64,000 bases of DNA from contig NC_082600.1 in NCBI RefSeq assembly GCF_030936135.1, positions 4,526,001 through 4,590,000 of the forward strand, written 5' to 3'. This document shows, one piece after another, positions 1 through 12,166 of the stretch; the stretch's first letter is position 1, and every line of letters starts with the position of its first letter. The notes under the pieces are model-generated. The model made no database searches, was not told the origin of the DNA, and worked only from the letters and a program-made list of their open reading frames with translations. The position numbers and the translations under genes are program-made. The DNA comes from Gavia stellata. Lineage: Eukaryota; Chordata; Aves; Gaviiformes; Gaviidae.

Positions 1-1290
1 CGGAGGAGTGCTGAATATCAGTGGGTCTCCAAGCCCGGGTGTGATTTCTTGCAGATCCTGTCCAAGGAGCAGAATGGGAAACTTCTGCAGTCATCACACC
101 CTTCCACACAGTGTTTTGGGGAACATCTGTTCTGCAAAGTCAGGAGGACTGGTGTCTTGACTCAGAGTCCAGCAGAAAAGAGAAGGGGAGGGCAAGAAAG
201 AATCCTGGAGAGCTGAAACACCATGCTCTGAAATGGTCATACAAAAACATGCATATGCAAAAGCGATTGCAACTTGGAAATGCATTTCCTGGCTCTCGAG
301 TCAAATAGTGTTTTTAGTTTTAAGAGACGCCCAACATGTAACTTGGACGCGGCATAGGCTCCTTGAGCAAGTGCTTTCCTATATTTCTTCTTGCTGTTTC
401 TTTTGTTGCGGACTGCGATGTAATTTCTTTCGGTCAGGTGTATGCAGCTCCACTTTCGCCCTCCTAGCATTGACTAACAACGTGATGAATAACAGGGAGG
501 ATGGGCAAAAGAGTCCCCCCCATTCCTGGGGACTTGTGGACTGTGATTACTTTTCATTTTTTGCTAGGATTAAACAGCTAATAAATACTGATTTCATGTC
601 CCATAAATAACACTGTGTTTGTCAGTGCACTCAAAGAATAATCGATAGTTAGTGCGTGAGACTTTCCAGTACAATAAAATAAACTCTGTGTTTACTTTTC
701 CCAGAGACACCTATGAATTCTCCACTTCATTGTGTCCCTACCTAAAATACCAGTTACGCTCTCCCAAAAACCAACCAGTGACTTAGTTGCAGGCAGCTGG
801 GTGCCTTCAAAACTTTTGGAAGTAAGACCTAGACCTAAATAATTCCCACATCTGTGGAGGCTCCCTTACCGCTTGGTCAATCAGAATACAAGCCCCCGTC
901 AGAAACTGCCTGCAGTCCTTGGCTGTCTCCTGGTGCTAAGTCCTTGCTAGGACTTCATCTTGTTAGAGCAGTGTTTGGATCTGTCTTGGTGCTGTCAGCC
1001 CCTCCTGACGTGGGCATTACTTCTCTGCCAGGCCCATGGGGTTACAAATATTGGAGGTCTGAAACTTCTCTCACACTGCTGTGAGCTGCAAAATGCATAG
1101 CCCAGTGTCTACGCAAGGGATAAAACATTGCACCAACCCTCACTGAGAGCCGGTTCATGTTATAGTCATCCCTGTTAAAAACATGGGAGTTTTCAGTTTT
1201 CCCATGTTGCAGTATCAGCCTCTGAAACTAATCTCTGATTTATCTGAGATTTGAAAAACATTAACTCAGACCAAATTATGATTATCAAAC
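1..1290. other. Intergenic, nothing recognisable
   Basis: Unique-looking sequence with only short chance frames. No repeat family, RNA gene or regulatory site could be supported. Confidence 0.5.
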
Positions 1291-1628
1291 AGAATCACAG
1301 AATCACTAAGGTTGGAAGAGACCTGTGAGATCATCAAGTCCAACCATTACCCCAACCCCACCATGCCCACTAAACCATGTCCCGCAGTGCCACATCCACA
1401 CGTTCCTTGAACACCTCCAGGGATGGTGACTCCACCACCTCCCTGGGCAGCCTCTTCCAATGCTTCACCACTCTCTCCGTAAAGAAAATTTTCATAATAT
1501 CCAGCCTGAATCTCCCCTGGCGCAACTTGCAGCTGTATCCTCTTGTCCTATCATTTGTCACTTGGGAGAAGAGACCAACACCCACCCCTCTGCAACCCCC
1601 TTTCAGGTAATTGTAGAGAGATAATTCT
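1291..1628 (-). mobile_element. CR1 LINE fragment, 3' end
   Basis: The plus strand begins agaatcacagaatcactaaggttggaa, the reversed 3' terminus of avian CR1. The minus-strand reading gives the CR1 reverse transcriptase C-terminal tail ([47 protein letters not shown]). It is 5' truncated, as most CR1 copies are. The frame is open over about 90 codons, so it is not very old. Confidence 0.95.
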
Positions 1629-3788
1629 TTGGTGGTCACAGCAACTGAATTTCAATGTGCATGGGCATTACTCCATGAAAGGCTGCTGAGAGAGGGTTTG
1701 TTATTGCCCAGTATCTCACCCTGAGAGCACAGAGCCTCTTGGCTACTGGTCAAGTGTCTCAGGTTTACCTACCATCTCTGAACACCCTGTTTTGGAGTGG
1801 CCCAGGGTGTGTCCATGCACCACACGCGTTTCGGCATGCCTCTCCTCACCGTTTTGTTCCATCCAACACCTTGCAGGGACCCACTCCGGTTGAACAGTCC
1901 CTCTCACCCCTGTAAGGCTCTTACTTGGCTCAAGTCTCTCTCCTGATTGACCCACCAGTGGATCTCCCTCATCTCTCTGCTGCTGAGTGGTGGAAGGGTA
2001 TCTGCAGACAACGGTCTTTAGAGAGCTCAGCTTTCAGTCCTCACAGGAGTGTCTTCACCACCGGGCAGGGCGTCTCCTGTTCAGCCCTACAAACCAGCCA
2101 AGAGAGATTTATTTTCATCTGTAACTTTTTAACTACTCAAGTGTTTTGCTACTTCTGCTCTGCTTGTTTGGACAGAGGCAAAGCAACATATTCAATACAC
2201 TAGTTTTTTGCTTTTCACCTCTACCTTCCACTTCATGGGTGGCATTTATCCAATCTGCTTTTGCACCTGAACCTAATGTAAAGGTTATAGTCCACCCATT
2301 AACCCTGCTAACACCACCCAAGAGGCAGAGCAGCAGTATTAATGCAGTGGTATCTGGAACTCCATTCTAAAACTTCAATTAAAAAAAAAAGTTATAAACA
2401 GTGCAGCTCATTATATATCTTGGCAGAAGGGCACCATTTTTGACACCACAAACTCCTGTCCTGTCTTTCCCTTGAGCCAGCCTCCTTCATGTGTGCAAAA
2501 CCACTCTGCAATTCAGTATTAGGATGCTTTTTGTGTGGCGCTCCCAGAAACCCCGATAGTCACCACCCTGGTCTTCTGCATTCAGCTGAATTATTTGCTC
2601 TTCTCTGGGCATATAGTTTAGGGTTTCTCCCCTCTCTTCCGCATGCCAGCCCTATGCTCTGCCCTCTCCATCCCTTGCATGCTGCAAAGACACCTTCCCA
2701 TTGCAGAGGGAAAGCTCACCCTGCCCCATGCTTCCCCCACTAAGGCTCTTGAGGAGCGGCAGAAAGCTCTGCACAGGAGGCACCCAGCACCTTCCCAAAT
2801 TCCCCCAGATTTTAGCAGAGTCTCTGCTGCCCTTCAGCTCGGTGCACAGCTCCTGTGCTCACTGTGCGCTGCTGAGCTCCTCTCTGTCTTTCACCCATTG
2901 CAACCAGCCTACAGGATCTCACACCCCACAAGAAGCGGCACAGAGGAAACCACCACCTGCACCCAACACCCACCGGAGCAAAGAGCGGGTCTCACAGGAG
3001 GAGCTGAAATTCACTGCGGCTGCATGTGGAAACAGCCCTGCTATCTGTGCATGTGGTGACCTGGCAATTCCAACGGACAATTTTTGGATTATAAATCCAT
3101 TACCTGCTCAGCTACCAATTCTTGCAACCTGTCCCTGCCAAGAAAAGTCCGAGAGAAATAAAATCCCTTGAAACCCCTGCTCACAATGCTCCAGCTCAGA
3201 GCTTGGCAGCTTCCTTCCAAAATTAAGTGATTAAAGCAGTGCTAATGAGACGTTCATCACCTGCACCTTTTTCCTTAAAATAAATATGCAGGGCTCTGCA
3301 TTACAGGTGCATGCAAAATTGCTTAGACATCTTTGAGGCACAGGGAAAAAAAATAACAAGACACTCTGGCAAAAAGTTCCCAAAATACTTGAAAATATAA
3401 CTGAATAAATAACTCTTTTTTTGGACTGAAATCTGCAGACCTTAGCAGATGTGTCCAAGCTAAACGAAATATCCAGGGAACTGGATCTCCTTTCTGATGA
3501 GAAATAATGAAGAACACTGCACTGGCAAGGAGACAGGCTGGAAGAACCTACTGGTCTTTTCCAGCTCCGACTTCCGTGATAGCTTGGAGTTATCCTTAGG
3601 CATTGGCTTGATCCATCAATGAAGTTATTTATTGTGAACCTGGGCCTCAGGGCTGCCAAGCCTACATCTATATTGAACTGGAAGCATTCAAACATTCACC
3701 GAGTGAATAGGATTATTGGGTGCTTACAGTCAAGCACGTGCCTGTGTCTTTGCAGGAGTGGAAGCACTGTAAAGATGGCTGTGTATAA
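1629..3788. other. Intergenic, nothing recognisable
   Basis: Frames of up to about 155 codons at 2640-3170 overlap in two frames on the same strand and are rich in Pro, Cys, Ser and His, which is typical of chance ORFs. No domain seen. Confidence 0.5.
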
Positions 3789-3803
3789 GGGGGGGGGGGG
3801 GGG
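3789..3803 (+). repeat. Homopolymer G run (15)
   Basis: An uninterrupted G tract followed by tggtgtgt. Possible quadruplex former. Otherwise featureless. Confidence 0.9.
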
Positions 3804-5066
3804 TGGTGTGTAAAAATCCTCTTAGGAACAGGTGGCTTTGGAAAAATATGGGAGTCTTTTTTTTAAAGTTTTTTCTAATGTTTTAGAAATGCCACCATGG
3901 AGGTGTCAGCTCTAAATTATTAGGGAAAATACTAAGGCAAGTAAAGAAATCATATTCCACAGACCCACATGGAGGTGTAAAGGGGATATTTTCAGTGGGG
4001 CTTTTTTTTTAGGCCATGCTATTACAGTACCTGCCATTGTATTGCAGGGCAGGGTGTAAAATCTGCTTACAGGATTTTTAGCTGCACTGCTATACTTTGT
4101 GATCCTTTCTACCGCAGCACTCTGCTCCTCTGAAGGTGAAGTCCATAGCAAAACTCTTTCCCTCAATGGCAATGGAAGCAGGAGCAGGTCCTGAGTTTGT
4201 AAATATTAACTTATTTAAAATGTCAGATTATTTACTCTCCAGTCTTATAACCACCCAGGCCAAATGGATGGGGTCCAAGTTTGTTAACAATAGCTCTTGG
4301 CTAGGACAAGCCGTAGCAAAGGTTAAATCCTGTTTGCCTTACTCAAGCGTGGAGCCCCATTGACTCGAGCGGCACCAACGGCTTTGGGACGGTGACAGGC
4401 TTTGACGCCGGGACCTGTGACCAGTTTTGCAGGATGCGGAGAGCCCCGAGTGACCTGCAGGCACCGCGATGGGGTCTGGATGGTGCCTGCGGGCACAGCA
4501 GCAAGACCCACCACAACAAGGGGCTGAATCCTCTGGTTTGTCACCATCGAGGACAGCCTTTGCTGGCACAGCCTTGTGCAGGCAGTGGGTCATGGCTCGT
4601 TCTTTGCTATGCAGGTACTGCGGCTGATTGCACAGGGCTGGCACAGCTCCCTCCCTGCCACACCACCCAGGCTTATCCATCTGAGGCTTTGCTATAGGGC
4701 TGCATGCCACTTGCTGGGAGCAGCGGTGACCACAGCGGAGATCTCAGCAGTGAAGGCAGAGACACGTGTCTTCAAGTGCACATCGACGGCTAACGCAGTG
4801 GAGGTGGTAACAGACAATATCCTTCGTAACAAGACTCTTCACTGTCAAGATAGTGCAAGTAGATTTATTTGTCACGCACTGGAAACCTGAAAAAGTGCCC
4901 ATTATCTTGAGAGGACCTCTCCGCACGACATGCCCTTTTGCTCTCTGCCCCCGTTGCCGCATGCCTGGCTCTGCAGGCTGGGGATGGCCCACAGCATCCC
5001 CACAGAGGGTGACTGCACTCACACACAGATGCACAAGGGCCCTGACGCAAGTTTAAGCATGAATAA

Positions 5067-5158
5067 AACATATATATACATAGGTTTTATTTTATATATT
5101 TTATTTTTATATATGTAAAAATATATATATGTAAAACACACATACATATATACACACC
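5067..5158. repeat. AT-rich (TA)n/(CA)n-like simple repeat
   Basis: Interrupted tatata, ttttatttta and catacatatatacaca units make a degenerate microsatellite of about 90 bp. Confidence 0.85.
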
Positions 5159-5639
5159 TGAGGAATTTTGTTCTGTGCTGTTGCATTGCTCCATATTGTC
5201 TCCCTGCTCCGTGCTACCTCCTTTGCATACTGCTGTTGCATGGCCCTGTGAAGACAGAAAGCCAAAGAAAGCTTTTTAGGGACCTGTAAAACTCTGGGAA
5301 GGATGGACCCCACTGACCCCAATGTACAAGACACCCCTGTTTGCGAGGTCTGGTCTTCCCTCCTTATTGATCAATCATGCAACAGCAAGCAGAGGAGAGA
5401 AGCTGGCATTTGACCATAAATGGTCACCAAGAAAACACCAAGAAACAAGCACTGGGTGGCAAAGATGTGGAGGACCATCCCAAAAGACCCTCGGCATGGA
5501 AGCAGGAGATGCCTGCACCAGGAGAAGAGGACCATTGTCCCTTGGCAAGGAACAGCAGTGGTACCAAGTCACCCTGCAGGCCTTCCTCAGTCTGCGCATG
5601 GTCCTCCTCTTCCAGTCCTCTTCCTCCCCGCTGGTGCCG

Positions 5640-6020
5640 CTGCAAGAAAACATGCTGATCCATCAGGGCACGCGGCGTGCTTTGCCCGGCGTGACCCGCA
5701 CAGATGGCTTGCAAAGGAAGCGCTCGCAGAGGAAAGCCAAGTGGCCCACAGTGCATTTTAGCCGGGAGCGCTCGCGTCCAGAGACATTCCTCCCTTGATT
5801 AGGAAGGTTGAGTGGGAGCCAGGGGTGGGTCAGCGATCTCCTTCCTCCGGCTGCAGCCATTCCCGCCACAACTTGAATCACACCTCTCGGAGACACTCTC
5901 GGGTCGGGCACGGGAAGTTCACGGCTGCAAACGCGCCGGCAAGGAAGGGGGAAGAGCACAGGGATGCAGGGGAAGTTCACGGGGGTTCAGCCAGAGCCGG
6001 GTCCGGAAGAACAGAGGTCT
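5640..6020. other. CpG-rich patch in intergenic DNA
   Basis: Locally raised CpG with an E2F-like attcccgcc, a T-box-like tcacacctc and several ggaagttcac(g) repeats (5904, 5970). No gene model is supported: overlapping frames on both strands have no recognisable domain. Could be a small CpG island or a distal element. Confidence 0.3.
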
Positions 6021-7736
6021 GATAAAAAGGAGAGAGGAATTGCAATGGACGTGACCCCCAGGGACTCCTCATCTCTTCTCCAGCCGGTGAAAGGTGCTGG
6101 GCACATTGAGAATGAAGAGACAGGCTCACATCCTACAGTGACTTGGAAAACAAAAAGGTACAGTCCTACTGCTACACCTCACCTTGATGAAAAGCAAAGT
6201 CTCCAGGTCAGAACATGACATTTTTCATCTCTTCAGGTACCTCGTTGCAAATCGCCCCGCTGAACTTGGACAGGTTTGCTGCGATGCATGTGCTGTGCAC
6301 TCTGCAATACAGGAAAGACTAAACAAATCTCTCCAGGCAACGAGGGTCAAGCCATACCATTTTTATCCCCGAAGCCAAGAAAAAGATTGCACTTCCTAGC
6401 AGGGAGAAAAACCAAAGCAGAAGAACGAAAAAAACAAGGGAAGCGTTACTCAAATTATCTCCACAGCGAGTGGAGGGATTGGAGTCCAACGAACAAAGAG
6501 ATCAGATGACCAGATGGGACAGATCAAGCTGACCACAAAGCCTCTGTCCAACATTTTTTGACAACTGCCAGAGCCATATGTTCATGAGGATTGTGGAATA
6601 ACTGGGAAGGGCGTGTGGACTCGGAGAGAGCCTGACCGCACTAGGAGCTGCGTGGCTGCAGGGTGTGAGCCAGGGCACCTTTGGGGTGCAACCCAGATTG
6701 CAGCCCCACACCAAGCGATGGGAATGAAGCTGGCAGATCATTTAGCTCACCTCCTTGCTGGGCTCTGACCAGCCCTTCTCGTGCTTTTCCCGGTGTTTGG
6801 TCCATCACTAATGAGCCATGTTCTGGCAGGAATTCTTAGGTCATTTATTTTGCATCATGTCTGCTAGGAGACGAAGTAGGACTATGGCTAATTAGGAAAG
6901 CAGACAGATAGCACCAAACAAAGCCAAGGACAGAGGGACCGTGTCTGTGCGCACGAAGGGTGGACCGACCCTTTCTGCCAGCTGCCCCATGAACGTGAAC
7001 GTTCATGAAGGGCAGAAGCAGCACATCCCAAATGGCCTGTCATGCCCTTTGTGCAACGTCTCTATAAAAAACACACTTTCCTCATTTATTTTGTCAGCTG
7101 CTCTTTTGATTATTTAGCGCATTCCAAGGAGTGCGAGGAAATACGACGGATGACGTTCTGCAAAAGTGAAGGTGACAGTTTCAGGAGTGACCAGTAATGG
7201 TGGGTACACCACTAGAGATGTGCAGGGACGCTCAGCCCTGCCCTGGAAACATGCAGTTTGTCACCCACTAATGAGTGGTCCCTTTTGGGGTGTCTCCTAC
7301 ACGTGGCAAATTCAAGACCCTCCTCAGCAGGACACGGGACCAACCAGCTGCAACGCAGGCAGTATGTTTTGCCCCTTAAAAATGGAGTGGAGAGAATTCA
7401 GCTCCATAATCTTATTTAATTTTCACCCTGACATGAGTGATTTGACCAAGGGACCATTTCACACTGTGAGTTTCCAAACTGGCCCTGGGCTTTGACAGAG
7501 CCTTGGAGTCCTTCTGCAACCAGAATAACACGTGTTTCTAAAAGCATAGTTCTTTCCCATGTAGGTTTGTTTTCTCTTGCTCTCCCACATGCATGCATGG
7601 AGCATGTGATGGAAAAACTCTGTTTTCCTTAAGGAGACAGGCTAAAAAGCAGTTGAAGATCACTGCCCTCATTTTACCTCATTTTACCAACTTCAATCAG
7701 ACACAAAAGGAAGCCAGGACCAAAGCAGGGATTATA

Positions 7737-8185
7737 AAATCATAGAATCATAGACTCATTTAGGTTGGAAAAGACCTGTAAGATCATCAAGTCCAACATT
7801 AACCTAAGTCCACCACTAAACCATGTCCCTAAGCACCTCATCCACACGTCTTTTAAATACCTCCAGGAATGGTGACTCAATCACCTCCCTGGGCAGCCTG
7901 TTCCAGTGTCTGACAACCCTTTCAGTGAAGAAGTTTTTCCTAATATCCAATCTAAACCTTCCCTGGCACAACTTGAGGCCACTCCCTCTTGTCCTATCAC
8001 TTGTCACTTGGGAGAAGGGACCAGCACCCACCTCTCTGCAACCTCCTTTCAGGTAGTTGTAGAGAGCGATGAGGTCTCCCCTCAGCCTCCTCTTCTCCAG
8101 ACTGAACAACCCCAGATCCCTCAGCCGCTCCTTGTAAGACTTGTGCTCCTGACACCTCACCAGCTTCGTTGCCCTGAAGCTCATA
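7737..8185 (-). mobile_element. CR1 LINE fragment, 3' end, longest copy in the window
   Basis: The 3' terminus is at 7737 (aatcatagaatcatagactcatttaggttggaaaagacc). The minus-strand frame stays open for about 120 codons and reads [58 protein letters not shown] and [19 protein letters not shown], the end of the CR1 ORF2 protein. The intact frame suggests a fairly recent insertion. The 5' boundary is approximate. Confidence 0.95.
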
Positions 8186-8640
8186 TTCCCTTTGCAGCAG
8201 GGAGAAAAAGGAGAGCAGCAATTCATCTACATGAATGCCATCTTCTCCAAGGCCAAAACACTGTACTAACAACAGGGAGGACCACAGTCTCATTGCCCAC
8301 ACATCTCTTCCCCATGAAAAACTGTTGCCATCCTCAAAGAGAAGTTCTGCAACGGGGTTGGCATTGGCCACATCATTGCCTGGGCAGGGCACACGTCACG
8401 GCAGGACCTCTTCATCCAGAGGAACACCATGCTCATGGTAATGGGTTGTCCATAAGGTGTCCACTGGCACTACGATGGGCTAGTTGCTGCCCATGTCGAT
8501 TGCTGGAAACCACCCGCATGTTGTTAAACCCTCATTGCCCCCTTGATAGCAGGATGCAGGCCCCTCCTCTGATGTTGGGTTATTGGACACATCACCCTTG
8601 CATGGAGAACCATAGATATGGCTTCTGACAAGCAAACCTG
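8186..8640. other. Unclassified stretch abutting the CR1 5' end, with protein-like plus frame
   Basis: Next to the truncated end of the CR1, the plus frame starting at 8222 reads 15 codons to a stop. After two stops it is open again from about 8318 to a stop near 8450, giving a segment with a credible globular composition (residues such as KEKFCNGVGIGHIIAW). I do not recognise a family. It may be a decayed pseudogene or an older repeat, or chance. Confidence 0.25.
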
Positions 8641-9499
8641 AATCAGAGCCGCTCACATTCCCAGCCAGCACAGAGGTAGGAAGCTGCACAAGTGGAGCAC
8701 AAACCCCGAATTAGCATCCACTGTCGCTTGGCCGAGTTTGCTCCCCTGGGTTCAGACCCACCATTACTTCCAGCAAAAGAACTAAAAGAGATGCCAAAAA
8801 GCACCAACCATGGGCAGAAGCGTGCTCCTGTCTGCCTGCAAAACACCCAGTGGACAGCCTCGAACTGCACCACAGCAGCTCCCAAGACCCCTCTCACACC
8901 TTTTCCCCCACCACTTTGAAGCCCTACACAAATCCCACACCATTCCCTAGCTCCCTGCATGACACAAATTTTTCTTTCACCTCCAAGAGACCAGATTTCA
9001 CCTCCATCAGCAGGTCCAGCCTGTGCTCTGTGCCTTGCTGTAACTCCCCAAAACTCTTGCCCAGAGCAGAAAATGAGGCAGATTATTTCTCATCCTAAGG
9101 GTGTTCAGGTTTTGCAGGGTAGTGCTGCCTGAATTTATATCCCACAGGCTGTTGTTAGCCTGTGGTGGCCCAAGAGCTCAGCAAATGCACACGGACCGAG
9201 CCCTTGGTGCTCAGCAGCCTCTCGGTGCCACAACCACTCAAACCTCTTGTACATGGTACAGAATAAAAGGGGGAAAACCCCATTCCCTGTGAACAGGAGC
9301 GTTGGTGTTGTAACTCCACCATCCAAATGCTCCAACGGAGTCAGGAACAGCAAAACAGCCAACAACCCAACAGGGAGGGAGTTTCCCGTCACCATGATGG
9401 GAGCATTCCCCTTCTCCAGGGCAGCCATCTGCTCGGCTCGGTGGCCATCACACTGTGGGGCCAGGCAGCCGGAATGGCCTTGCATAAGGAGCCCGTCCC

Positions 9500-9790
9500 T
9501 CTGCCTTGTCCGGCGGTGCAGGGAAGGGGCTGTCTGCCCTTCCCCATCCTCTCCCGCTCGCCGGAGGCAATGATACTTCCTGGGCAGATGGGACTGGCAA
9601 CCGGGTTAGCAAACGCCATGGAGCCCGCTCCCCGCCGGCTAATGTAAACAGGGCTGTCGGGCGCGGCGAGTGCTGCCAGGCTTTGATCAAGGCCAGCTGC
9701 GCAGCCGGCCTCACCGCGCGGCCATCGTCCCGTTCCCCCTGCCCCGTCCCATCGCAGGGGCCAAAGAGGGCTCGTCCTTCTGCTGGGAGG
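9500..9790. other. CpG-rich patch in intergenic DNA
   Basis: CpG-dense sequence with a forkhead-like gtaaaca (9645) and a TCF-like ctttgatc (9681). Overlapping ORFs on both strands reflect base composition. No splice or start evidence for a gene. Confidence 0.3.
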
Positions 9791-11559
9791 GGAAGGAAGC
9801 TCACATGGCTTTGGCGCTCGTACCAGCAAGTTTTGGGACATGGAAGAAATCATTCTGTTTATGCTAGGAGCTGCCTAGCAGTAGCTGGGGAAAAATTCCT
9901 CCCTGCTTTTGCTCCTGAGACAGATCCCAAGGTAAAAAAACAGTGCCTTGGGGTTGGGGATTTTTGTTGGGGTTCGAGCACAAACATGGCTCACTAATGG
10001 TTGTTCTCCACTGGCAAAGTCAAGGACTTGTGGAAGTTCCCATCTGCCAAGCTGCTCACAGCTGACCCCCTTCTCCCCATGAAATGATCCAGGTTAATAA
10101 AACAGTAATTGGGGAAGCGAAGAGCTTTTTACAGGTCTGGATCACCCCCGGGATGTAATTCACAACCCAGCCCGCAGACGGTTCTGTTGCCCAGAGAGGG
10201 TCGGGGGGGGACATCACATCTCACCTTACATCCCACCCAGCCGCTTCTCACCCACGAGCGCAGCCACCACCGGGGACCGTGCTGCTCAGCCGTCCCTTTG
10301 AGCCTGCACGGGTGGGACTGATCCCGGCACAACACCCAGCTCCTGGGATCCGAGTACTGCGGGAGGGAAGGGAATGCAGTTATGGCTGTAGGGACATCCC
10401 CTGCCTATGTGTTAACAAGAAATCTTACAAGTAGTCATTTTTCACAGTAGGTTTTCCAGGATTCTAATTTTTTCCTCCCTACTACTTTATTAAGACCTTT
10501 TTTTATCCCACTATTTTTTTCTATTTGTTCCTTAAACTATTTGTCTTTCACCAGTTAGAAAGCAACCGTAGCCTTAGGAGACACAGAGTGAATAATTTGG
10601 CTTTTTTTGGTACAGATTTTATCTACTCTGTGCAACTCCTGCATGCTGGTAGGGAAAAAATTGTCCGAGGCTGGAAAACACCAGCATTTTCTGCAGCAGC
10701 CTTTTTGAAGGTAGCAATAACTCAATGAAGTGGTTAGGAGTTTACAAGGGCTCGGAAAAAATTACCTCCTTTTAGTAAGTGTTAATTATATGACTAATTA
10801 AATAGAGAGGAGGTTGAAACACTCTCCTAGTCATAACCTGTGTGCTGCCAGCCCGGTCCTTGCGTGACAGAGAAAACAGGGAATGGATCCTGTTTGGCCT
10901 TCATGGCAGGAAGTGGCTACTAAACCAGCTCTAACTTCTAATTTATTTATCTGGAAAGCTGTAAGGAACTGTTTTAAAATTGACCAATGTTTCTGCTACT
11001 TAAAAAAAAAAAAAACCAACACCAAAACACCAGCCATTCAGTAAAAACACATTTGGAACAGCCTGAGTTTCAAGAAAGAGATATAAAAGGCGACTTTGTT
11101 TATGTTTTTCAGCAATGGTATGTTGGTTTCTTTTTTTCTAAATGACAGCGAAGAAAAAAAACATTATGTTAAATCTCTTATCTTCACGCAAAGTGGTTGC
11201 AGCTATCATAAAACACACACACTGTGTCATTTCAAAACACAAATGGGCTCGCAGTCAAACATTCTCCAGATTAACTCCTCTTTTTTTTTTTCCTTTATAA
11301 TTTTGTAGGCATTAATAAAGTTTAGCATGTTCAAGTGAGGTGCTTTGTTCCTTCGGTCAGGTTTTAATCACATCCTTCTGGAAAAGCACAAAGAAACCAT
11401 GGGGTCGAGACTGGGCTGCAATTCCTGCAAAGCCCTCTCTGATGCCCAGTGCTGCGGCACCAACCTGTCACTGCTCCCACGGACCTTTACGAGGGCAAAA
11501 ACAGTGCATAAAAGTGATGGAAATGGGACTGCAAAACAGAAATCTAGGGTCAACAGCAA

Positions 11560-11635
11560 GATGCCTGGTTCAGAGTCTGCTTGACTGTGGGCAGCTGATT
11601 TAAGGTCCCCGTGCCTTGGGTCAGTAAAATAATCT
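11560..11635 (+). mobile_element. Possible MIR-like SINE relic
   Basis: cttgactgtgggcagctgatttaaggtccccgtgccttgggtcagtaaaat parallels MIR (tgtgaccttgggcaagtcacttaacctctctgtgcctcagtttc...gtaaaat). The match is weaker than at 33 kb and 46.6 kb. Confidence 0.35.
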
Positions 11636-12122
11636 AACAAGTTTCCTTCAATGGGAGATTTCTTTTCCATCCAACGCAACTACATCCCAAATACTGCAGG
11701 CCAGACCTTCAGGGCAAAACAGGTTTTTATACAATACTGGGATGATCTGAGCTCACCGGGCTGCTGCAGGGGAGCTGGCATGGAGGAGACACGCCTTCGT
11801 CCGCCGTCCTCTCCCTCCCCGTTGCCAAAATCCAGGCTCGCACGGCTGGCTGGTTTCCATCCACCTGGGCAGGACCTGCCATTTGAGGGCAGGGCATAAA
11901 ACCCTGAGCCAATTCCAACTAGAAAGCATTAGCCAGCCCCAGCCCTGGGGAAGCCCAGCCAAAAATAAGCTCTAACTATAACAAAAACATGGGGGATGGA
12001 AAGCAAACAGTGACTGTTAAGGTGTGCTGCGCCTCAGTAGGTTACTTGGGAGAGGTGGCAGCACAGCTGCAGGCTGCCTTGATCCATTGCACATGCTGCG
12101 AGTCAAGAATAAAGACCTACGG

Positions 12123-12166
12123 GCACAGCCAAAAGGATGTTTTAGCACAGCCAAAAGGATGTTTTG
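12123..12166 (+). repeat. 22-bp direct tandem repeat, two copies
   Basis: gcacagccaaaaggatgttt(ta/tg) occurs twice head to tail with a 22-bp period. It is a local duplication with no obvious function. Confidence 0.85.

Larger units (their letters stand above)
3804..7736. other. Intergenic apart from the AT simple repeat and CpG patch listed separately
   Basis: Moderately GC-rich from 4340 to 5000. Overlapping short frames on both strands show no conserved domain. No further repeat identified. Confidence 0.45.

Noticed and set aside
2640..3171. Two overlapping plus-strand ORFs of 138 and 156 codons
   Set aside because: Overlap in different frames, Pro/Ser/Cys/His-rich composition and no motif. 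Treated as chance.
7906..8628. 240-codon plus-strand ORF
   Set aside because: Its first part is antisense to a CR1 LINE copy and the rest shows no domain. The CR1 frame on the minus strand explains the open stretch.
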